A stretch of 64,000 nt of DNA from the NCBI GenBank assembly GCA_964371405.1, contig CAYJLV010000004.1, forward strand, positions 62,001-126,000. The letters are read 5' to 3'. The translations under genes and the position numbers were made by a program. Under the pieces are notes generated by a model, which worked only from the letters and a program-made list of their open reading frames with translations, was not told where the DNA came from and did no database searches. The stretch comes from JAMHWF01 sp964371405. GTDB lineage: Bacteria; Pseudomonadota; Gammaproteobacteria; Burkholderiales; Burkholderiaceae_C. Shown here piece after piece: positions 52,612 to 59,972 of this stretch; the stretch's first letter is position 1; each line of letters starts with the position of its first letter.

Positions 52612-54294
52612 ATGTCTGTCGCCACGACGGGGAGCGACGTCCGGTCGCTCGAGTTCGAATACCGGCGCGCGCCCGAGCAGGGCGCGGTCGAGCCGGCGCG
52701 CCACCCGGTCGTCGTCGTTGGTGCCGGGCCGGTGGGCCTGGCTGCGGCGATCGACCTCGCGCAGCGCGGCCAGGCCGTGCTTCTGCTCGACAACGACCAC
52801 AAGCTCTCGACCGGATCGCGCGCGATCTGCTTCGCCAAGCGCACGCTCGAAGCCTTCGACCGGCTCGGCTGCGGCGACCGCATGGTCGCCAAGGGCGTTT
52901 CGTGGAACCGCGGCTGCGTCTACTTCCACGGCGACGAGATCTACCGCTTCGACCTGCTGACCGATCCGGGCCACGAGCGCCCGGCCTTCATCAACCTGCA
53001 GCAGTATTACGTCGAGGGCAGCCTCGTCGAGCGTGCGCAGCAGTTGCCGGCGATCGAGCTGCGCTGGCTCAACAAGGTGGTCGGCGTCGAGCCGCAGGGC
53101 GACCACGTGCGCGTCGAGATCGAAACGCCCGACGGCCGCTACGCGCTCGAAGCCGACTGGCTCGTCGCCTGCGACGGCTCGCGTTCGAGCGTGCGCAGCC
53201 TGATGGGGCTCGAAAGCAAGGGCCGCGTGTTCCACGACCGCTTCCTGATCGTCGACGTGACGATGGACGTGCCCGACTTTCCGAGCGAGCGCCGCTTCTG
53301 GTTCGACCCGCCGTTCCACCCCGGGCAGAGCGTGCTGCTGCACAAGCAGCCCGACGGCATGTGGCGCATCGACTTCCAGCTTGGCTGGGATGCGGATCCC
53401 GAGGAGGAGCGCAAGCCCGAGCGCATCGTGCCGCGCATGCGTGCGCTGCTCGACAGCATCGGCGCCGAGGGCGTCGGCTTCGAGATCGTGTGGGCCAGCG
53501 TCTACACCTTCGCCTGCCAGCGCATGGAGCGCTTTCGCCACGGCCGCGTGCTGTTCGCCGGCGATTCGGCGCACGGCGTCTCGCCGTTCGGCGCGCGCGG
53601 CGCCAACTCGGGCGTGCAGGACGCCGACAACCTGGCCTGGAAGCTCGCCGCCGTGCTGCGTGGCGACGCGCCCGATGCGCTGCTCGACACCTACGCGAGC
53701 GAGCGCGAGCACGCGGCCGACGAGAACATCCTCAACTCGACGCGCTCGACCGACTTCATCTCGCCCAAGAGCCCGATCAGCCGGCTGTTCCGCGACGCCG
53801 TGCTCGACCTCGCGCGTGACCACGCCTTCGCGCGGCGCCTGGTCAACAGCGGCCGCCTGTCGGTGCCGGCGACGCTCGACGGCTCGCCGCTGAACACGCC
53901 CGACCGCGACGCTTTCGACGGCGCGATGCGCCCCGGCGCCGCCGCCGCCGACGCGCCCGTCGTCGAGACCACGCCCGACGGCGAGCGCCGCGACTGGCTG
54001 CTGCGCCGCCTCGGCGCCGGCTTCACGCTCGTCGTCTTCGGCGACGCCTGGCCCGACACGTTCGACGCCGGGCTGCCGCTCACGCGGCTGCTCATTGCGC
54101 CCGACGCGGCGACAACGGCGCCTTCCGGCGTCGCCGTGCTGCGCGACGACGAAGCCTGCTTCGCGCGCCGCTACGACGCGCGGCCCGGCAGCGCCTGGCT
54201 GCTGCGCCCCGACCAGCACGTCGCCGCGCGCTGGCGCCAGCCGCGGCCGGGCGATGTGCGCAATGCGCTCGCTCGCGCGATGGGAAAGGCCTGA
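52612..54294 (+). CDS. FAD-dependent aromatic hydroxylase (PHBH/MhpA-type)
   Basis: This 560-residue flavoprotein monooxygenase has VVVGAGPVGLAAAIDLAQRG (FAD fingerprint, near residue 35), VACDGSRSSVRSLMG and GDSAHGVSPFGARGANSGVQ (GD motif), then a thioredoxin-like C-terminal domain as in MhpA and PobA-type hydroxylases. It overlaps neither neighbour but follows the MBL gene by 2 bases and precedes the DUF2783 gene, so it is co-transcribed. A ring hydroxylation that feeds homogentisate cleavage is likely; the substrate is not known. Confidence 0.82.
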   Translation: MSVATTGSDVRSLEFEYRRAPEQGAVEPARHPVVVVGAGPVGLAAAIDLAQRGQAVLLLDNDHKLSTGSRAICFAKRTLEAFDRLGCGDRMVAKGVSWNRGCVYFHGDEIYRFDLLTDPGHERPAFINLQQYYVEGSLVERAQQLPAIELRWLNKVVGVEPQGDHVRVEIETPDGRYALEADWLVACDGSRSSVRSLMGLESKGRVFHDRFLIVDVTMDVPDFPSERRFWFDPPFHPGQSVLLHKQPDGMWRIDFQLGWDADPEEERKPERIVPRMRALLDSIGAEGVGFEIVWASVYTFACQRMERFRHGRVLFAGDSAHGVSPFGARGANSGVQDADNLAWKLAAVLRGDAPDALLDTYASEREHAADENILNSTRSTDFISPKSPISRLFRDAVLDLARDHAFARRLVNSGRLSVPATLDGSPLNTPDRDAFDGAMRPGAAAADAPVVETTPDGERRDWLLRRLGAGFTLVVFGDAWPDTFDAGLPLTRLLIAPDAATTAPSGVAVLRDDEACFARRYDARPGSAWLLRPDQHVAARWRQPRPGDVRNALARAMGKA

Positions 54295-54299
54295 GAGAG

Positions 54300-54515
54300 A
54301 TGACGACTCCTCCGATGCTGATCACCGAGGCGCACCTCGATGCGCCCGACGACTTCTACGAGGCGCTGATCGACGCGCACCGCGACCTCGATGCCGAGCA
54401 GAGCCACGCGCTGAACGCCCGGCTGGTGCTGCTGCTGGCCAACCAGATCGGCAGCGCCGCAGTGCTGAAGCAGGCGCTGGCGGCTGCGCGCCGCACGGCA
54501 CGGAGCCAGCCATGA
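54300..54515 (+). CDS. Small DUF2783-type protein
   Basis: This 71-residue protein (MTTPPMLITEAHLDAPDDFY at the start, then helical with ALNARLVLLLANQIG and AVLKQALAAAR) matches a small family that I recall as DUF2783, found between an aromatic hydroxylase and hmgA in Burkholderiales and related bacteria. Its start follows the hydroxylase stop by a few bases and its own stop overlaps the hmgA start (ATGA). It may be a partner of the hydroxylase. Function is unknown. Confidence 0.7.
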   Translation: MTTPPMLITEAHLDAPDDFYEALIDAHRDLDAEQSHALNARLVLLLANQIGSAAVLKQALAAARRTARSQP

Positions 54516-55816
54516 CGCTACCGCTCGCCTACCAGTCGGGTTTCGGCAACCAGTTCGAGAGCGAGGCCGAGCCCGGCGCGCTGCCGCTCGGTCGCAACAG
54601 CCCGCAGCGCGTCGCGAACGGCCTCTATGCCGAACTCGTCAGCGGCGCGGCGTTCACTGCGCCGCGCGCCGAGAACCGCCGCGTCTGGCTGTACCGGCGT
54701 CAGCCGAGCGTCGTCGCCGGCGCCTACGAGCCGCTCGAACACCGCTGGCTGAAGACCGGCGCGCAGGGCGGCGTCGATGCGCCACCGAATCCGCTGCGCT
54801 GGAACCCGATCGCCGTGCCTGACGAGCCGGCCGATTTCGTCGACGGCCTGCGCACCCTCGTCGTCAACGGCGACGCCGAGGCGCAGAGCGGCATGGCGGC
54901 GCACCTCGTGCTCGCCGACCGCTCGATGCAGCGCGCCTTCGTCGACGCCGACGGCGAACTGCTCGTCGTGCCGCAGCAGGGCCGCCTCGTGATCACGACG
55001 GAACTCGGCGTGCTCGACGTCGCGCCGGGCGAGATCGCGCTGCTGCCGCGCGGCATCGCATTTCGCGTCGCCGTCGACGGGCCGACGCGCGCCTACGTCT
55101 GCGAGAACTACGGCGCGCCGTTCCGCCTGCCCGAACTCGGGCCGATCGGCTCGAACGGCCTGGCCAGCCCGCGCGACTTCCTCGCACCCACGGCGGCGTT
55201 CGACGCCGATGCGTCGGCAGCGACCGAGATCGTCAAGAAGCACGGCGGCCGGCTGTGGCGCGCGCCGCTGGCCGCGTCGCCGTTCAACGTCGTCGCCTGG
55301 CACGGCAACCTCGTGCCGTTCAAGTACGACACGAAGAACTTCATGGTCATCGGCTCGATCAGCTTCGACCACCCCGACCCGTCGATCTTCACCGTGCTCA
55401 CATCACCGAGCGACACACCCGGCACCGCGAACTGCGACTTCGTCATCTTCCCGCCGCGCTGGATGGTCGCCGAGGACACGTTCCGCCCGCCCTGGTACCA
55501 CCGCAACCTGATGAGCGAGTTCATGGGGCTGGTGCACGGCCAGTACGACGCCAAGCCCGAGGGCTTCAAGCCCGGCGGCGCGAGCCTGCACAACTCGATG
55601 GTGCCGCACGGCCCCGACGCCGAGGCGTTCGACAAGGCGAGCAGCGCGGCGCTGGCGCCGCACAAGCTCGACGCCACGCTGGCCTTCATGTTCGAGAGCC
55701 GCTGGCGCTTTCGCCCGACCGAGTTCGCGCTCGGCTGTGGCGCGCTCGACGCACACTATGCCGACTGCTGGTTGGGCCTCGCCGACCGCCACACCGTCAC
55801 GACGAAGAAGGGCTGA
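54512..55816 (+). CDS. hmgA: Homogentisate 1,2-dioxygenase
   Basis: This 434-residue enzyme opens the ring of homogentisate to maleylacetoacetate using iron and oxygen. The N terminus LAYQSGFGNQFESEA is typical. Iron ligands lie in WYHRNLMSEFMGL (His and Glu near residues 330 and 336) and HNSMVPHGPD (His near 366). The ATG overlaps the stop of the small DUF2783 gene. It is followed by fahA 5 bases later, the core of tyrosine and phenylalanine catabolism. No maleylacetoacetate isomerase is seen in the window. Confidence 0.93.
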   Translation: MTLPLAYQSGFGNQFESEAEPGALPLGRNSPQRVANGLYAELVSGAAFTAPRAENRRVWLYRRQPSVVAGAYEPLEHRWLKTGAQGGVDAPPNPLRWNPIAVPDEPADFVDGLRTLVVNGDAEAQSGMAAHLVLADRSMQRAFVDADGELLVVPQQGRLVITTELGVLDVAPGEIALLPRGIAFRVAVDGPTRAYVCENYGAPFRLPELGPIGSNGLASPRDFLAPTAAFDADASAATEIVKKHGGRLWRAPLAASPFNVVAWHGNLVPFKYDTKNFMVIGSISFDHPDPSIFTVLTSPSDTPGTANCDFVIFPPRWMVAEDTFRPPWYHRNLMSEFMGLVHGQYDAKPEGFKPGGASLHNSMVPHGPDAEAFDKASSAALAPHKLDATLAFMFESRWRFRPTEFALGCGALDAHYADCWLGLADRHTVTTKKG

Positions 55817-55821
55817 CCGCG

Positions 55822-57150
55822 ATGCTCGACGAGACCCACGACCCGACGCTGCGCAGCTGGGTCGCCTCGGCCAATGCGCCGGGCTGCGACTTCCCGATTC
55901 AGAACCTGCCGTACGGGCGCTTCCGCCACGCCGTGAGCGACGACCCCTGGCGCATCGGCGTCGCGATCGGCGACCAGATCCTCGATCTGAAGCTCGCCTG
56001 TGAGCAGTGCCCGTGGGACGCCGCCGCCTACGACCTGCTGGCACCGCTGGCCGCCGGCGACCTGAAGGCTTTCATGCGCCTGGGCCCTGAGCGCTGGAGC
56101 GCGCTGCGCCTCGCGCTGTCGCGCGCGCTGCGCGAAGGCAGCGAACAAGCACCGTTCCTCGATCTGTGCCTGGTGCCGCAGGCTCAGGCCGCGATGAGCC
56201 TGCCGTGCGAGATCGGCGACTACACCGACTTCTACACCGGCATCCACCACGCGACGACGGTGGGCAAGCTGTTTCGCCCCGACAACCCGCTGCTGGCGAA
56301 CTACAAGTGGGTGCCGATCGGCTATCACGGCCGCGCTTCGTCGATCGGCGTCAGCGGCGCATCGTTCCCGCGCCCGCTCGGGCAGACGAAGGGCGAGACC
56401 GAGATGCCGCTGTACGGCCCGTGCCGGCGCCTCGACTACGAGCTCGAACTCGGCGCACTCGTTGCGGGCGACAACGAGATCGGCACGCCGGTGCCGATCG
56501 GCGACGCCGAGCAGCGCCTGTTCGGCGTCGTGCTGCTCAATGACTGGTCGGCGCGCGACGTGCAGGCCTGGGAGTATCAGCCGCTGGGGCCCTTCCTCTC
56601 GAAGAGTTTCGCGACGACGCTGTCGCCGTGGGTGGTGACGATGGACGCGCTGGCGCCGTTCCGCTCGCCGTTCGTTCGGCCCGAGGGCGACCCCAAGCCG
56701 CTTGCCTACCTCGATTCGCTCGACAACCGCGAGCGCGGCGCGCTCGACATCCGGCTCGAAGTCCGGCTGCAGACGGCGGCGATGCGCGAGGCCGGCGCGC
56801 CGGCCGTGCGGCTGTCGGCGGCGAACTTCCGCGAGGCCTACTGGACGCTGGCGCAACTCGTCGCGCACCACACCAGCAACGGCTGCAACCTGCGCACCGG
56901 CGACCTGCTCGGCAGCGGCACGCAGTCGGGCGCGCAAGCCGGTGAGGGCGGCTCGCTGCTCGAATTGACGCTGGGCGGCCGGCAGCCGATCGCGCTGCCC
57001 AACGGCGAGACGCGCACCTTCCTCGAAGACGGCGACACCGTCATCCTGCGCGCGCACTGCGAGCGCGCGGGCAGCGCTGGCATCGGCTTCGGCGACTGCG
57101 TCGGCAGCGTCGCGCCGGCCGTTGCGCCGCACGCGCACCCGCTGGTCTGA
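55822..57150 (+). CDS. fahA: Fumarylacetoacetase
   Basis: This 442-residue enzyme cleaves fumarylacetoacetate to fumarate and acetoacetate. It shows GDYTDFYTGIHHATTVGKLF, which contains the calcium and catalytic His region, then WVPIGYHGRASS, and LLNDWSARDVQAWEYQPLG. The domain layout (N-terminal SH3-like part, then the FAH fold) and length are normal. It follows hmgA by 5 bases and is the last gene of this operon before a small minus-strand ORF. Confidence 0.92.
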   Translation: MLDETHDPTLRSWVASANAPGCDFPIQNLPYGRFRHAVSDDPWRIGVAIGDQILDLKLACEQCPWDAAAYDLLAPLAAGDLKAFMRLGPERWSALRLALSRALREGSEQAPFLDLCLVPQAQAAMSLPCEIGDYTDFYTGIHHATTVGKLFRPDNPLLANYKWVPIGYHGRASSIGVSGASFPRPLGQTKGETEMPLYGPCRRLDYELELGALVAGDNEIGTPVPIGDAEQRLFGVVLLNDWSARDVQAWEYQPLGPFLSKSFATTLSPWVVTMDALAPFRSPFVRPEGDPKPLAYLDSLDNRERGALDIRLEVRLQTAAMREAGAPAVRLSAANFREAYWTLAQLVAHHTSNGCNLRTGDLLGSGTQSGAQAGEGGSLLELTLGGRQPIALPNGETRTFLEDGDTVILRAHCERAGSAGIGFGDCVGSVAPAVAPHAHPLV

Positions 57151-57152
57151 AT

Positions 57153-57175
57153 CCTCTCCCGCGGGGCAGGAGAGG
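57153..57175 (+). terminator. Hairpin after fahA
   Basis: CCTCTCC (57153-57159) pairs with GGAGAGG (57169-57175) across a nine-base loop, 3 bases after the fahA stop. There is no T-run, so it may be a REP-like remnant or a weak terminator shared by the converging genes. Confidence 0.45.
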
Positions 57176-57191
57176 GCGGGGTGAGGGTCGC

Positions 57192-57461
57192 TCAACGCTG
57201 CTGCTTGCCCGCCTTCACCTTCGTCGCCTTCTCGCCGCCCGGCTTGAGCGTCCAGTCCTTGTCGTCCTTGCGCGTCGAGATGCGGCGGTCGGCGTGCATC
57301 GCGGCGCTGGGCGAGATCGGGTCGCTGGCGGGGAAGGTTTCCTCGAGCGATTCATCGAGCAGTTCCTGATAGGTCGGCACCTTCTGCGCCGGATCGGCGG
57401 CCGAGCCTTCGAGGCGCCGGGCCTCGCGCTTCTTCGCTTTCGGGTCGTCCTTGGTCGTCAT
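57192..57461 (-). CDS. Small hypothetical protein with ETFPASDP motif
   Basis: This 89-residue, highly charged protein contains QELLDESLEETFPASDPISP, a motif I recall from many small uncharacterised proteobacterial proteins. The N terminus is Lys/Asp-rich (MTTKDDPKAKKREARRL). No domain or signal is visible and it converges on fahA. It is probably cytosolic; its function is unknown. Confidence 0.65.
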   Translation of the reverse strand: MTTKDDPKAKKREARRLEGSAADPAQKVPTYQELLDESLEETFPASDPISPSAAMHADRRISTRKDDKDWTLKPGGEKATKVKAGKQQR

Positions 57462-57540
57462 GTCGGCTTCCTCCGAACGTCGCGGCGGCGGCCGGTTGCC
57501 GCCACCACCCCGGGCGCCAGCAGGCGGCGTGCCCGTCGTG

Positions 57541-58755
57541 TCAGGCAGCCGGCGGCAGCCAGAGCGCGTCGAGGTCGGACAGGTGCGGCCACTGTGCCGG
57601 ACTCTCGACGCCGGCAATGTCGTCGCTGCAGCCGGCCGACGCGAGGTCGACGTAGACCGGCGTGATGCGCTGGCGCGCCGTGATCGAATAGAACGCACGC
57701 ACGCGCGGCGTCAGCAGCGACTCGTTGCGCTGTTCGCAGACGACAGCCAGTCGCTGCGACTTCAGGCGCAACAGCGAGCCCACGGGATAGATGCCGATCG
57801 TCTTGACGAAGGCCTGGAACACGAGCGGATCGAAGTGTCCCTTCCAGCTCGCCATGCGGCGCAGCGATTCGGCTGGATCCCACCCCGCCTTGTACGGCCG
57901 GTTCGACGTGATCGCGTCGTAGACGTCGCACACTGCACCCATGCGCGCCAGGAGGGAGATGCGCTCGCCATCGAGGCGCTCGGGGTAGCCGCTGCCGTCC
58001 ATCTTCTCGTGGTGATGCAGGCAAACGTCGATCACCGCGGGGCTTGCATTGCCGCGCAGCAGTTCGACGCCTTGTGCCGGATGCGTCTTCATGACGGCAA
58101 ACTCTTCATCGGTTAGCTTGCCGGGTTTGTTCAGCACGTCCAGCGGCATCAGCGCCTTGCCGATGTCGTGCATCATGCCGGCGAGCCCGATCTCGCGCAC
58201 CTGCGTGCGCGGCAGCCCGAGCTGACGCGCCAGTCCGATCATCAGCGCGCACACCGACACCGAATGCAGGTAGGTGTACTCGTCCTGCGTCTTGAGTCGC
58301 GACAGATTGATGAACGCGCCCGGGTCGCGAGTCAGTGAATCGCTGATCTCGTCGACGAGAGGCAGGCAGTCGGAGGGTTCGACGGCGCGGCCGAGTCGCG
58401 CCTGCTCGAACAGCGATGCCACGGTCTGCTTGGCCTGCTCGCGGATCAGGCGCGCGCGCTCGACCTCGTTGCCGGGCGGTTGGGGCGGCGGTGCGGGCGC
58501 GGGAGCCGGGGCGGGTGCGGGTGCGGGAGCCGGCGCGGCCGCTGCCGTCGCGACGGCGACCGGCGCCGGCACGTCGATCCACTTGGCCGTGTCGATCCAC
58601 ACCTCGGCGACGCGCGCCTCGCGGACCTTCGCCACGTCGGCCGCGGTGCGCACCGCGAACGACGAACGCCAGAACGGATGGTCCATCCACGAGCCGGCGA
58701 CCTTGTCGACGTACATGCCCGGCACGAGCTGTGCCACCGCAATGCGCTTCAACAC
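57541..58755 (-). CDS. HD-GYP-domain c-di-GMP phosphodiesterase
   Basis: This 404-residue protein has an N-terminal DUF3391-like segment (LVPGMYVDKVAGSWMDHPFW), a Pro/Ala repeat linker (about residues 66-90) and an intact HD-GYP domain: MHDIGKALMP, then HPAQGVELL, then HHHEKMDGSGYP. It should hydrolyse c-di-GMP to pGpG or GMP. The start is the GTG at 58755 (reading VLKRI), which overlaps the stop of an upstream small ORF. It contrasts with the degenerate HD-GYP gene at 12044. Confidence 0.88.
   Translation of the reverse strand: MLKRIAVAQLVPGMYVDKVAGSWMDHPFWRSSFAVRTAADVAKVREARVAEVWIDTAKWIDVPAPVAVATAAAAPAPAPAPAPAPAPAPPPQPPGNEVERARLIREQAKQTVASLFEQARLGRAVEPSDCLPLVDEISDSLTRDPGAFINLSRLKTQDEYTYLHSVSVCALMIGLARQLGLPRTQVREIGLAGMMHDIGKALMPLDVLNKPGKLTDEEFAVMKTHPAQGVELLRGNASPAVIDVCLHHHEKMDGSGYPERLDGERISLLARMGAVCDVYDAITSNRPYKAGWDPAESLRRMASWKGHFDPLVFQAFVKTIGIYPVGSLLRLKSQRLAVVCEQRNESLLTPRVRAFYSITARQRITPVYVDLASAGCSDDIAGVESPAQWPHLSDLDALWLPPAA
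58491..58540. repeat. Pro-Ala codon repeat in the HD-GYP linker
   Basis: A run of alternating GCx and GGx-type triplets on the plus strand encodes, on the minus strand, a Pro-Ala dipeptide repeat of about eight units (the linker of the HD-GYP gene). Such a tract is prone to slip and change length in steps of six bases without breaking the frame. Confidence 0.6.
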
Positions 58756-58925
58756 GACGCGTCGCCTCCCTGTGTGCTGCTGCTGCTGCCGCTGCGGCGC
58801 GGCCGCTTGACCTCGAACTCCGTGTGCCCATCGGCGCTCATCGCGTTCGCCGCCAGCGGCGTGCGCAACTCGTGGGTCAGCCGCGCGACCAGCGCGTCGG
58901 TGTCGGGGAGTGGATCCATCGGCAT
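58749..58925 (-). CDS. Small ORF upstream of the HD-GYP gene
   Basis: This 58-codon ORF reads MPMDPLPDTDALVARL, then THELRTPLAAN and further charged residues ending SSTQGGDASC. Its stop overlaps the GTG start of the HD-GYP gene, as for coupled genes, and its third-position GC is high, so it is probably real. I do not recognise it. It could be a regulator of, or leader for, the HD-GYP protein. An 18-bp palindrome lies 23 bases before its start. Confidence 0.4.
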   Translation of the reverse strand: MPMDPLPDTDALVARLTHELRTPLAANAMSADGHTEFEVKRPRRSGSSSSTQGGDASC

Positions 58926-58947
58926 CGTCGTGTCGATCGAAGTCTAG

Positions 58948-58965
58948 CGGTCACCGCGGTGACCG
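58948..58965. promoter_or_regulatory. 18-bp perfect palindrome, candidate operator
   Basis: CGGTCACCGCGGTGACCG is a perfect palindrome without a spacer. It lies between the 3' end of the formate/nitrite transporter gene and the small ORF/HD-GYP pair. The short loop makes it a poor terminator, so an operator for a dimeric regulator is more likely. Confidence 0.4.
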
Positions 58966-58979
58966 TTCAGTTGCACGGT

Positions 58980-59801
58980 TCAACGTGCGGCGTCGCGCCG
59001 GTAGATCAAGTGATAAATGCCACCGACGAGCACGCTGCCGCCGACCAGATTGCCCGCGATCACCGGAATCAGGTTTGCGGCCAGGCCGCCCCAGCCGATC
59101 GCCGCGCCGCCGGGCACGTCCAGCCCTTCGGCGCGCAGCAGCATCGCCAGCGGGATCAGGTACATGTTGGCGATGCTGTGCTCGAAGCCGGCGGCGACGA
59201 AGGCGGCGATCGGCGGCACGACCGCGACCACCTTGTCGACGACGCTGCGCCCGGCCATCGCCATCCACACCGCCATGCACACCAGCACGTTGCACAGTAC
59301 ACCCTTGAAGAAGGCGACCGCCGGCGGCAGCGTCGTCTTGGCGACGGCCAAGGTGAGCACCTGCGTCGCGACGCGGCCGTCGTTCATCTCCCCGTGCCGC
59401 GACAGCCAGACCAGCACGGCGAGCCCGGCCGCGCCGACGAAGTTCGCCGCGCAGACGACGATCCAGTTGCGCAGCAGCTCGGCGCTCGTGATCTTGCGGT
59501 CGGCCCAGGCCATCACGAGCAGGTTGTTGCCCGTGAAGAGCTCCGCCCCGGCGACGACGACGAGCAGCAGGCCGAGCGAGAACACCAACCCGCCGAGCAG
59601 GCGCGACGCCGCGAAGCCCAGCGTCGGGTCCGAGGTGACGAGCACGAAGCCGAGCATGCCCAGCCCGATGAAGGCGCCCGCCAGCACGCCGAGGATCGCC
59701 ATCGGCAGCAGCGCCAGGCGCGCCTTGGCGACGCCCACCGTTTCGATGCGCTCGGCGATCTCGCGGGGCGAATAGGCGTCGGAGCCGAAGATTTCGGGCA
59801 T
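58980..59801 (-). CDS. Formate/nitrite transporter (FocA/NirC family)
   Basis: This 273-residue membrane protein has six hydrophobic helices and FNT motifs: GAELFTGNNLLV in the second helix region, LLRNWIVVCAANFVGA, and AGFEHSIANMYLIP, with ISxxNxxGG-like KxxxGNLVGGSV near the end. It would move formate, nitrite or hydrosulfide. It is divergent from ccoI, with an FNR-type box 132 bases before its start, so an oxygen-controlled promoter is likely. No partner enzymes are adjacent. Confidence 0.85.
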   Translation of the reverse strand: MPEIFGSDAYSPREIAERIETVGVAKARLALLPMAILGVLAGAFIGLGMLGFVLVTSDPTLGFAASRLLGGLVFSLGLLLVVVAGAELFTGNNLLVMAWADRKITSAELLRNWIVVCAANFVGAAGLAVLVWLSRHGEMNDGRVATQVLTLAVAKTTLPPAVAFFKGVLCNVLVCMAVWMAMAGRSVVDKVVAVVPPIAAFVAAGFEHSIANMYLIPLAMLLRAEGLDVPGGAAIGWGGLAANLIPVIAGNLVGGSVLVGGIYHLIYRRDAAR

Positions 59802-59848
59802 GAAATCGTCCTTCTGAGCGTCCCCAGGGCTGTGCTGCGCCCAGCCTG

Positions 59849-59895
59849 CCCCCCGAGAGGGTCAAGGAAACTTGGGGCGGCCCGGCGTTTCCTTG
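59849..59895. repeat. Dispersed intergenic stem-loop repeat, copy 2
   Basis: CCCCGAGAGGGT leads into CAAGGAAAC (59863-59871), a 15-base loop and GTTTCCTTG (59887-59895), a perfect nine-base stem. The core CTTGGGGCGGCCCGGCG (59871-59887) is the same as in the copy at 42268-42317. The position is the intergenic region before the formate/nitrite transporter and ccoI. Confidence 0.55.
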
Positions 59896-59932
59896 GGAGC
59901 AGCGGGCCGCCGCAGGTTAGCACCCGCCCGCT

Positions 59933-59946
59933 TTGATCTGGATCAG
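59933..59946. promoter_or_regulatory. FNR/Anr-type box between formate/nitrite transporter and ccoI
   Basis: TTGATCTGGATCAG matches TTGAT-N4-ATCAA with one mismatch in the last base. It lies 27 bases before the first possible ccoI start and 132 bases before the transporter start, so it could serve either or both genes in low oxygen. If it activates ccoI from -41.5, transcription would begin near 59981. Confidence 0.65.
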
Positions 59947-59972
59947 GAGTCCGCCGGGGGCGGCCCGCTAGA

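Noticed and set aside
58491..58540. CRISPR-like or tandem repeat array
   Set aside because: The unit is six bases and in frame with a Pro-Ala linker; there are no spacers of constant length and no cas genes.
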